Shown: positions 11,141 through 16,954 of the stretch, one piece after another
Layout: each line of letters begins with the position of its first letter
Numbering within the stretch: the first letter of the stretch is position 1
NCBI GenBank assembly: GCA_023425455.1
Contig: JAFACP010000437.1
Location: forward strand, 1 to 16,954
DNA: 16,954 nucleotides
Origin: Pseudomonadota bacterium
GTDB taxonomy: Bacteria > Pseudomonadota > Gammaproteobacteria > Enterobacterales > Enterobacteriaceae
Direction: 5' to 3'
The notes under the pieces: generated by a model
What the model saw: the letters and a program-made list of their open reading frames with translations, nothing else
Database searches by the model: none
Told to the model about the DNA's origin: nothing
Program-made: the position numbers and the translations under genes

Positions 11141-11268
11141 TTTTGCCGCTCCATTCATCAGCGTTGGTTATACATTAAAGCGGTTTTTGATTGGACGTTC
11201 AATATAAAATGTGTCTTAATTGTTACGCATTTTGATTTTAATAGTTACAAAAACAGTGGGGATACTGG
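11141..11268. promoter_or_regulatory. betI–betT divergent control region
   Basis: An AT-rich 128-bp gap that drives betIBA leftward and betT rightward. A minus-strand TATAAC at 11167–11172 is a plausible -10 for betIBA, with its -35 falling inside the BetI operator. On the plus strand TTGGAC at 11191–11196 lies 17 bp from TCTTAA, a weak betT promoter candidate that also overlaps the operator. Control by anaerobiosis (ArcA) is known in E. coli, but I could not pinpoint such a site here. Confidence 0.6.
11190..11203. promoter_or_regulatory. BetI operator
   Basis: ATTGGACGTTCAAT is an inverted repeat with one mismatched pair (ATTGRACGTTCAAT) centred on ACGT. It sits midway between betI and betT, where E. 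coli has its BetI-binding site. It overlaps candidate promoter elements for both directions, so one bound repressor could shut both transcripts. Confidence 0.7.
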
Positions 11269-13302
11269 ATGACAGATCTTTCGCAGAACAGAGAAAAGGA
11301 CAAAATCAATCCGGTTGTGTTTTTCACATCCGCAGGACTGATTTTGTTGTTTTCCCTGACGACGATCTTCTTTAGCGATTTTTCTGCCGAGTGGATTGGA
11401 CGCACCCTGAACTGGGTGTCGAAGACCTTCGGCTGGTACTATTTACTGGCGGCAACGCTCTACATCGTCTTTGTGGTGTGCATTGCCTGTTCGCGCTTCG
11501 GTTCCGTCAAGCTCGGGCCGGAACACTCAAAGCCGGAGTTCAGCCTGCTGAGCTGGGCGGCGATGCTGTTTGCCGCAGGCATCGGTATTGACCTGATGTT
11601 CTTCTCCGTGGCTGAGCCGGTCACGCAGTATATGCAGCCGCCGGAAGGGGCAGGGCAGACGATGGAGGCCGCACGCCAGGCGATGGTCTGGACGCTGTTC
11701 CACTACGGCTTAACCGGCTGGGCGATGTACGCGCTGATGGGAATGGCGCTGGGATACTTTAGCTACCGTTATAATTTGCCCCTGACCATCCGCTCTGCCC
11801 TCTACCCGATTTTCGGCAAAAAAATCAACGGTACGATCGGCCACAGCGTGGATATCGCGGCGGTGATTGGCACCATCTTTGGTATTGCCACGACGCTCGG
11901 GATCGGCGTGGTGCAGCTCAACTACGGGCTGAGCGTGCTGTTTGATATTCCGGACTCGATGGCGGCGAAAGCGGCGCTGATCGCCCTGTCGGTGATTATC
12001 GCCACCATTTCGGTGACCGCCGGGGTGGATAAAGGCATTCGCGTGCTCTCGGAGCTGAACGTTGCGCTGGCGCTGGGGCTGATCCTGTTTGTGCTGTTTG
12101 TCGGTGATACCTCGTTCCTGCTGAACGCGCTGGTGTTGAACGTGGGGGATTACATCAACCGCTTTATGGGCATGACGCTTAACAGCTTTGCCTTTGACCG
12201 CCCGGTGGAGTGGATGAACAACTGGACGCTGTTCTTCTGGGCGTGGTGGGTGGCGTGGTCGCCGTTTGTCGGCCTGTTCCTGGCACGTATTTCGCGTGGC
12301 CGCACCATTCGCCAGTTCGTGATGGGCACGCTGATTATTCCGTTCACCTTCACCCTGCTGTGGCTGTCAGTGTTCGGCAACAGCGCGCTGCACGAGATCA
12401 TCCACGGCGATGCGGCCTTTGCCCAGGAGGCGATGGCGCACCCGGAGCGTGGCTTCTACGGCCTGCTGGCGCAGTACCCGGCGTTCACCTTTAGCGCGTC
12501 GGTTGCCACCATCACCGGCCTGCTGTTTTACGTGACGTCGGCGGATTCCGGTGCGCTGGTGCTGGGGAACTTTACCTCGAGGCTGAAGGACATCAACAGC
12601 GATGCGCCGAACTGGCTGCGGGTCTTCTGGTCGATGGCCATTGGTCTGCTGACCATCGGCATGCTGATGACGAACGGCATTCCGGCGCTGCAGAACACCA
12701 CGGTTATCATGGGCTTGCCGTTCAGCTTCGTGATCTTCTTTGTGATGGCCGGGCTGTATAAATCCCTGAAGGTGGAAGATTACCGCCGCGAAAGCGCCAG
12801 CCGCGACACCGCGCCGCGACCGTTGGGAGCGCAGGACAGGTTGAGCTGGAAGAAACGGCTTTCCCGCCTGATGAACTACCCGGGCACGCGATACACCTCA
12901 CAGATGCTGGAGACGGTATGTTACCCGGCAATGGAAGAGGTGGCGCAGGAGCTACGCCTGCGTGGCGCGTACGTGGAGCTGAAAAGCCTGCCGCCGGAAG
13001 AGGGGGAGAGCCTGGGACACCTGGATCTGCTGGTGCATATGGGCGACGAGCAGAACTTTGTCTACCAGATTTGGCCGCAGCAGTATTCAGTGCCGGGCTT
13101 TACCTACCGCGCCCGCAGCGGGAAGTCGACCTACTACCGGCTGGAGACCTTCCTGCTGGAGGGCAGCCAGGGGAATGACCTGATGGATTACAGTAAGGAG
13201 CAGGTGATCACCGATATTCTCGATCAGTACGAGCGACACCTGAACTTTATCCACCTGCACAGGGAAGCGCCGGGGAATAGCGTGATGTTCCCGGATACGT
13301 AA
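11269..13302 (+). CDS. betT: High-affinity choline transporter BetT (BCCT family)
   Basis: A 677-residue inner-membrane, proton-driven choline importer. About twelve hydrophobic segments span residues ~15–500, with the BCCT signature at 319–348 (WTLFFWAWWVAWSPFVG and onward to the GRTIR end). A long hydrophilic cytoplasmic C-terminal region follows from ~510 to 677. In E. coli BetT that tail is tied to osmotic activation, so its intact state suggests normal osmoregulation. Similarity to E. coli BetT is near full length, including the FPD-A/T end. The start ATG follows a GGGGA about 8 bp upstream. It diverges from betIBA and supplies their substrate. Confidence 0.97.
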   Translation: MTDLSQNREKDKINPVVFFTSAGLILLFSLTTIFFSDFSAEWIGRTLNWVSKTFGWYYLLAATLYIVFVVCIACSRFGSVKLGPEHSKPEFSLLSWAAMLFAAGIGIDLMFFSVAEPVTQYMQPPEGAGQTMEAARQAMVWTLFHYGLTGWAMYALMGMALGYFSYRYNLPLTIRSALYPIFGKKINGTIGHSVDIAAVIGTIFGIATTLGIGVVQLNYGLSVLFDIPDSMAAKAALIALSVIIATISVTAGVDKGIRVLSELNVALALGLILFVLFVGDTSFLLNALVLNVGDYINRFMGMTLNSFAFDRPVEWMNNWTLFFWAWWVAWSPFVGLFLARISRGRTIRQFVMGTLIIPFTFTLLWLSVFGNSALHEIIHGDAAFAQEAMAHPERGFYGLLAQYPAFTFSASVATITGLLFYVTSADSGALVLGNFTSRLKDINSDAPNWLRVFWSMAIGLLTIGMLMTNGIPALQNTTVIMGLPFSFVIFFVMAGLYKSLKVEDYRRESASRDTAPRPLGAQDRLSWKKRLSRLMNYPGTRYTSQMLETVCYPAMEEVAQELRLRGAYVELKSLPPEEGESLGHLDLLVHMGDEQNFVYQIWPQQYSVPGFTYRARSGKSTYYRLETFLLEGSQGNDLMDYSKEQVITDILDQYERHLNFIHLHREAPGNSVMFPDT

Positions 13303-13321
13303 AGCCAAAGCGGAAAAATAG

Positions 13322-13348
13322 ATTCAGCTGGATATGACGCAGCTGAAT
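13322..13348 (+). other. Hairpin downstream of betT
   Basis: A perfect 9-bp inverted repeat ATTCAGCTG/CAGCTGAAT with a 9-nt loop lies 20 bp after the betT stop. No T-run follows. It may be a 3'-end stabilising structure. Confidence 0.4.
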
Positions 13349-13382
13349 GACGTGACCTGACTCAGGGAGGCGTCAGATTCAG

Positions 13383-13409
13383 GAGCCTGACGTGTATACG
13401 TTCAGGCTC
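13383..13409 (+). terminator. Probable betT terminator
   Basis: Stem GAGCCTGA/TCAGGCTC continues into CGT/ACG with one bulged T and a GTAT loop, 80 bp after betT. The tail is TTGTGTATT, a weak T-tract, so termination strength is uncertain. It also marks the left edge of the AT-rich module. Confidence 0.5.
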
Positions 13410-13460
13410 TTGTGTATTGCGGTGGAGACGGTGGATGAGCCATGCGGTTTAAATTTCTCT

Positions 13461-13946
13461 CTATTTATGCGCTACTCTTTTCCATGTATCATCATATTTA
13501 ATATTTCCTTTAACATAGTTCCATTCGATGCCTCTGGATCTCAGACCTACAACCTCATGCATGTTACATGTTGAACTACCCGGATAATATACGTGGGTAA
13601 AATCTACTGAAGCAATCACAACACTATCAAGGGTAATTTTATATTTTTCAATTTCGATACCAGCCTCGGCAATTTCGTAATATTTAATGACGGCCTTTTA
13701 CAAACGCCTGCACTCGCAAACAGCTATAGCAAGATAGGGGCTAACACGATCTAACTTTTTATGAATGATCACCGGATCGTGTTGTCTTGTTCCGGTCATA
13801 CTGCCGGTGTGACAATCTACGCCTTGTCTGACACCATAACTGCTGTTCATTATCTCAATTGCACCTTCACGTCCTGGCATTATACAGTCGCCAGGGATAA
13901 GCATTCCATTTTCATCATAAAGAAATAAATAAGCGGGTAATGACAT
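13461..13946 (-). pseudogene. hcp: Hcp-family type VI secretion tube protein, split by an in-frame TAA
   Basis: The frame from the ATG at 13946 gives 82 residues starting MSLPAYLFLYDENGMLIPGD, with the Hcp hallmarks REGAIEI, TGTRQHDPVIIHKK and DRVSPYLAIAV. It stops at TAA (13698–13700). The same frame then continues for 78 codons (KAVIKYYEIAEAGIEIEKYK, … YYPGSS, … DDTWKR) to a TAG at 13461–13463. That second part is the normal Hcp C-terminal half. Together they make 161 codons, the usual Hcp length, with no frame change, so a single CAA-to-TAA change (Gln83) would explain the break. Hcp forms the hexameric tube rings of the secretion system and can carry effectors. Its ATG overlaps the upstream lipoprotein stop (TAATG), with GGAG 7 bp before it. 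Codon use is AT-rich, unlike neighbouring housekeeping genes. Confidence 0.85.
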
Positions 13947-14302
13947 TATAATTCTCCCAGGTTAGCTTGTTGACTGTCGTTATCAATAAAAAACTCCTGT
14001 ACATAATCCTTACCATTAAGGCCATAGTTAATCGTATAGTTGTATCCATATTTCCAGTTGATATCTATGCAACTATCAGGATATGAAAGACTCAACTGCT
14101 TTCTTCCTGAACCTGTTACGATCGTTATATCTCCGCCTTTACTGGAATAAACGGTATAATAATTAAGCTTGTCATTTTTATTTGTGCTAAAACAAAGATG
14201 GTCTCCATTAATGAATGTGGCTCTGTCTTGTGGTGCGGGTTTTCCTCCCGGACAGCCTGTTAGTAAAAGACATAAAAAAATCAGAGCGGTTATTTTTCTC
14301 AT
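13946..14302 (-). CDS. Small periplasmic lipoprotein, putative T6SS immunity protein
   Basis: A 118-residue protein with a clear lipoprotein signal: charged MRK, a hydrophobic core, and the lipobox LTG-C with the modified cysteine at C17. The mature part is about 100 residues, has two further cysteines (C37, C78) that could pair in the periplasm, and is rich in Tyr, Asn and Asp. No catalytic motif is visible. Its start overlaps the upstream HExxH gene stop by four bases (ATGA), with AAGGA 8 bp upstream. Its stop overlaps the hcp start, so all three are likely translated together. A lipoprotein coupled directly behind a putative secreted enzyme and ahead of hcp suggests an immunity protein guarding the periplasm. 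That role is inferred from context. Confidence 0.75.
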   Translation of the reverse strand: MRKITALIFLCLLLTGCPGGKPAPQDRATFINGDHLCFSTNKNDKLNYYTVYSSKGGDITIVTGSGRKQLSLSYPDSCIDINWKYGYNYTINYGLNGKDYVQEFFIDNDSQQANLGEL

Positions 14303-14859
14303 CCAGGGAATCCTTTTAAAACAACTCGGTATTTCTCAAGGAGATAATAGATTGTTTCATTTAGGTGAAGATCACGATATTCAAATAAGTATTCATTATT
14401 TTCTAAGCCATGCTGTTTCAGCAACCAGTAATCACTCACAATCGATGCCTGCTGTTCTAAATTATAATGAAATAGTTCTGTTTTATCTAAACTATAGGAA
14501 TAATCAGCAATACCAGAGAATATCCCTCTTGTTCTGACAAACATCCCGTTTTGATTTTGCCAAACGTGCATCATTTCGTGCATGAATCGGTGCTTTTTCT
14601 CAATATTTCCTTCCAGGGAAAAATCAGGAGAATACGTCTTTTCTCTGAACCACATTTCCCCATTGGGGCTCATGGCTACATCAATTGGTTGTAGGTTAAA
14701 GGGAAGGTAGCTTTCCCGATGGACCCATACCCGACTGTAACGAATGCTATGGCCGTATAGCGTCTTAGCCAGAGCAATTTCTCCGATAGTCAGTTGTCTG
14801 ACACCACCAGGAACGATCGGCGTTCCCGATGTGGGTTTTATACGTTCATTCACGGGCAT
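14299..14859 (-). CDS. Putative zinc metallopeptidase-like T6SS effector (HExxH, Rhs/Vgr-associated type)
   Basis: A 186-residue protein from the ATG at 14859. It carries HEMMHVWQ, a canonical HExxH zinc site at residues 94–98, and a downstream E135 in YNLEQQASIVSDYW that could be the third ligand. The surrounding pattern (LTIGEIALAKTLYG, SYLPFNLQP, AMSPNGEMWF) matches small proteins often labelled Rhs or Vgr-related and found beside VgrG or Hcp genes. There is no signal peptide or membrane segment, as expected for a cargo of type VI secretion. An in-frame ATG at 14901 would add 14 polar residues but has no ribosome site, whereas AAAGAG precedes 14859. It is first in the module and overlaps the lipoprotein gene by four bases. 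The target is unknown. Confidence 0.75.
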   Translation of the reverse strand: MPVNERIKPTSGTPIVPGGVRQLTIGEIALAKTLYGHSIRYSRVWVHRESYLPFNLQPIDVAMSPNGEMWFREKTYSPDFSLEGNIEKKHRFMHEMMHVWQNQNGMFVRTRGIFSGIADYSYSLDKTELFHYNLEQQASIVSDYWLLKQHGLENNEYLFEYRDLHLNETIYYLLEKYRVVLKGFPG

Positions 14860-14901
14860 GTTAATACTCTTTATTTTGTGATGTTGTTGGTTATTTATCA
14901 T

Positions 14902-15081
14902 ACAGTCAGGTGAACGATAATGTAGAGGGTTCTTTTTTGCGAAATATCTTAAATTTTAATGAGTTAAACCCTTAATATCACGACCGGGAAGTGGAGGTGT
15001 CGTCGTTCCGGAGATTGACGCGCAGGCAGCGAACGGGCGGGTAAGTTAAAGAGAGAAGGCGAGGGGGGAGAGGACGAACGT
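14902..15081. other. Gap upstream of the T6SS-like module
   Basis: No gene is seen. The left part (to about 14970) is AT-rich like the module and should hold its minus-strand promoter; TACATT near 14918–14923 is a weak -10 candidate. The right part is GC-rich like the host chromosome, so the composition border falls near 14970. No direct repeats, tRNA end or integrase remnant were recognised. Confidence 0.45.
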
Positions 15082-15112
15082 AAAAACGGTCACATGGCGT
15101 ATTGTGTTACCG
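15082..15112 (-). terminator. Probable terminator of fepA–entD
   Basis: On the minus strand CGGT(AA)CACA pairs with TGTGACCG around an 8-nt loop and is followed by TTTTT. It lies about 34 bp after the entD stop. Confidence 0.55.
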
Positions 15113-15145
15113 GAAGTTGTACCTGTTTTCTGCCGTCTTTGGTTG

Positions 15146-15814
15146 TTAACTGCGGGTTTCCCTCACAATCAGGGTGCAGACGTGGTTATCCAGTTGTGTC
15201 CAGTGAAGGACAAATCGCGTACTGGCGGCAAAATCGCCAGCGGCTTGCGGCAAGACCAGCGTTATCGTCCGGTCGTCCAGCGCGCTTACGCGGGCGCAGT
15301 CAAACCCCATAACGCGCTGTACCTGCGGGAAAAGCGCTTTATACAGGCTCTCTTTAGCGCTAAACGCGAGGGTTAACGCCAGCGGAAAAGCGAAGCCGGA
15401 GCGTACAAGGCAGCGCGCTTCCCCGCTATCGATCGTCACCTCCTGTATCTCGTTCGCCTCATCTTCGCTGAGGAGCGCGTCACAATCGAGCCCGACAAGC
15501 GCCTGTGGCTGGCGCAGGGCAACGGCCAGCGCCCGGCGACCGCTATGGGAAATGCTGCCGCGAATCCCTTCCGGCCAGAGCGGTTCGCCGGCTGCGCCGC
15601 GTGCAGGGATCCTGCGCTCATTAAGGGCATGAAGCGCGTGAGCGGCGGCAATCCGCCCGGCCAGATGTTCGGTTTTGCGCTTACGCCCGCAGCCTGTCAG
15701 CTGGGCGTGATGGGGGAGCCAGAGGAGATCGGCATCGGTAAAGGTTTCCGGCAGGAAATCAACGCGGTGGATGGTTTGACCGGCAAGAAGAAAAGGGGAC
15801 CAGGTTGTCTGCAT
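15146..15814 (-). CDS. entD: Enterobactin synthase 4'-phosphopantetheinyl transferase EntD
   Basis: A 222-residue Sfp/EntD-type transferase that activates the carrier domains of EntB and EntF with the phosphopantetheine arm of CoA, a requirement for enterobactin synthesis. Family marks are the GRKRKTEHLAGRIAAAHAL block (43–61), GSISHSG (86–92), the metal-binding GLDCD (D110, D112) and FSAKESLYKA (151–160, with K154/E155). It is slightly longer than E. coli EntD (just over 200 residues), mostly in the C-terminal half, and all motifs are intact. It follows fepA on the same strand, as in E. coli, so co-transcription from the Fur-controlled fepA promoter outside the window is likely. A GAGG from the interspersed repeat region lies just before the ATG. 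Confidence 0.94.
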   Translation of the reverse strand: MQTTWSPFLLAGQTIHRVDFLPETFTDADLLWLPHHAQLTGCGRKRKTEHLAGRIAAAHALHALNERRIPARGAAGEPLWPEGIRGSISHSGRRALAVALRQPQALVGLDCDALLSEDEANEIQEVTIDSGEARCLVRSGFAFPLALTLAFSAKESLYKALFPQVQRVMGFDCARVSALDDRTITLVLPQAAGDFAASTRFVLHWTQLDNHVCTLIVRETRS

Positions 15815-15828
15815 TTGCCCTCACGCTG

Positions 15829-15850
15829 GCCCTCTCCCGCAGGAGAGGGC
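15829..15850. repeat. Interspersed palindromic repeat in the fepA–entD gap
   Basis: A perfect 9-bp stem GCCCTCTCC/GGAGAGGGC with a CGCA loop occupies most of the 54-bp gap. With the adjoining CCCTCACGCTGG it matches the short enterobacterial intergenic repeat type built on CCCTCTCCC…GGGAGAGGG. It would form a hairpin in the fepA–entD mRNA just upstream of the entD ribosome site. Confidence 0.7.
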
Positions 15851-15868
15851 ACTGTTCACGCTAACGCA

Positions 15869-16954
15869 TCAGAAGTGGGTGTTAACGCTCATATACCAGG
15901 TACGGCCTGGCTCATTATAGGTGTATGCACCTGCGCCGTACATATACGCGCCGGTGGTGGTGTTACCCGTAGTCTGGGCGTTCCCCGCGCGCCACTGACG
16001 CTTGTCGAAGACGTTGTCCACGCCGCCGGTCAGGCTGACGTTTTTGGTGACGTCCCAGGTCGCGCTCAGGCCAACGATGCTGTACGGACTAACTTCATCT
16101 TTTTCAGAGCCGCTAACCGGCTGACCTTTGTAGTTGTACTTCTTCGGCTGCTGCTTGCCGTACCAGGTGAAGGTGGACTGCAGCGACACATCCTGGTGTA
16201 CCTGCCAGCTCAGGGTTGAGTTCAGGGTGTACTCCGGGATGATCGACAGACGGTCGCCGGTCTCCTTGTTCTTACTCTGCAGCATGTAGGTGATGTTGTT
16301 GGTCCAGTTGATCGTGTCGCTTACCGGCACGTTCAGGGAACCTTCCAGACCTTCAACAACCGCTTTCGGCACGTTTTCCCACTGATAAATATCGGTGGTC
16401 ACTTTACCGGTCGAGGTCTGGTTGACTGGCGCATAGCCCGCTTCAATCTTGTTGCGGTAGTCGTTGCGGAACCAGGTCACCCCCGCCAGCCAGCCGTCGT
16501 GTTTCCACTCCAGACCAATCTCTTTGTTGATGCTGGTTTCGGCTTTCAGATCGTCGTTACCCATCATGTAGCAGCCCACGCCGTCGGCGCTGGCATAGCA
16601 CCCCTGGCCTTTACTGTACAGCAGGTAGTTCGGGTTGGTCTGGTACAGGCTCGGCGCTTTATAGGCGCGGGCGATGCCCATTTTCAGCGTGAAATCATCG
16701 CCCAGTCCTTGTGACAGGTTCAGGGACGGACTCCAGTTGTTACCCACGATGGTGTGATGATCGAAGCGCAGCGCCGGGGTCAACATGGTGCTGTCGGTCA
16801 GCTCCATATTGTTTTCGGCGAACAGGGAGAAAATCTCCGCCGAGGTGTACGGACTGCGGTCGTCGCTCATTCCCGGGATTGAGCCACCCTGCTGGCTCTG
16901 AGTGAAGGAGGTGGAATCCTTCATTCGCTGCTGGTTCCACTCGCTGCCCAGCGG
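15869..16954 (-). CDS. fepA: Ferric enterobactin outer-membrane receptor FepA, C-terminal half (cut by window edge)
   Basis: About 361 C-terminal residues of a TonB-dependent receptor that imports ferric enterobactin through the outer membrane. The frame enters at 16954 as PLGSEWNQQRMKD, a FepA segment, and ends in the typical barrel terminus WYMSVNTHF with the C-terminal aromatic residue needed for outer-membrane assembly. Visible barrel features include SPSLNLSQGLGDDFTLKMGIARAYKAPSL-type strands, the GCYA…GCY two-cysteine loop, and VDNVFDKRQW near the end. The signal peptide, TonB box and plug domain lie outside the window. entD follows after 54 bp on the same strand. Confidence 0.95.
   Translation of the reverse strand, partial: PLGSEWNQQRMKDSTSFTQSQQGGSIPGMSDDRSPYTSAEIFSLFAENNMELTDSTMLTPALRFDHHTIVGNNWSPSLNLSQGLGDDFTLKMGIARAYKAPSLYQTNPNYLLYSKGQGCYASADGVGCYMMGNDDLKAETSINKEIGLEWKHDGWLAGVTWFRNDYRNKIEAGYAPVNQTSTGKVTTDIYQWENVPKAVVEGLEGSLNVPVSDTINWTNNITYMLQSKNKETGDRLSIIPEYTLNSTLSWQVHQDVSLQSTFTWYGKQQPKKYNYKGQPVSGSEKDEVSPYSIVGLSATWDVTKNVSLTGGVDNVFDKRQWRAGNAQTTGNTTTGAYMYGAGAYTYNEPGRTWYMSVNTHF

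Noticed and set aside
13461..13697. Second half of hcp as a separate gene by reinitiation
   Set aside because: No start codon with a ribosome site follows the TAA; the only internal ATG lies deep in the domain.
13698..13700. TAA in hcp as a programmed selenocysteine or pyrrolysine site
   Set aside because: Those use UGA and UAG, not UAA, and no accompanying structure was seen.
14169..14537. Plus-strand 122-codon frame over the lipoprotein and HExxH genes
   Set aside because: Antisense to two overlapping genes with a lipobox and a zinc motif; no ribosome site and no recognisable features.
15545..16219. Plus-strand 224-codon frame over entD and fepA
   Set aside because: It spans two well-identified minus-strand genes and the repeat between them.

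Overview
The window looks like a chromosomal segment of an Enterobacter-like member of the Enterobacteriaceae. The support is a complete budR/budABC acetoin–2,3-butanediol locus, a complete betT–betIBA choline–betaine locus close to the E. coli version, and the enterobactin genes fepA–entD. Most of the sequence is GC-rich with enterobacterial codon use. The exception is an AT-rich stretch from about 13.42 to 14.97 kb.

Layout, left to right. (1) 1–1299, minus strand: the start of a core-MetE methionine synthase (mesD, cut by the window edge), preceded in the same operon by mesX (DUF1852). (2) 1312–1678: a gene-free stretch. (3) 1679–5994: budR (minus) diverges from budA–budB–budC (plus), which ends in a strong intrinsic terminator. 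BudB makes acetolactate from pyruvate, BudA decarboxylates it to acetoin, and BudC interconverts acetoin and 2,3-butanediol. (4) 6070–7357, plus strand: a cold-shock-domain protein with an extra C-terminal region, then a GNAT acetyltransferase. (5) 7389–13302: betA, betB and betI on the minus strand diverge from betT on the plus strand around a BetI-type operator. BetT imports choline, BetA oxidises it to betaine aldehyde, BetB finishes to glycine betaine, and BetI represses in response to choline. (6) 13461–14859, minus strand: a compact three-gene module of type VI secretion character. It encodes a small HExxH protein, a lipoprotein and an Hcp tube protein. The genes overlap at ATGA and TAATG junctions, and hcp is split by a single in-frame TAA. 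(7) 15146–16954, minus strand: the C-terminal half of fepA followed by entD, with a palindromic interspersed repeat in the gap and a likely terminator after entD.

The most interesting part is the AT-rich module in region 6. It reads as an orphan type VI effector/immunity/Hcp cassette acquired between core metabolic genes, with a recently inactivated (or read-through) hcp. The mesX–mesD pair, a folate-independent and apparently oxygen-linked route to methionine, is the second item worth attention. No tRNA, rRNA, CRISPR array, transposase or integrase was recognised.
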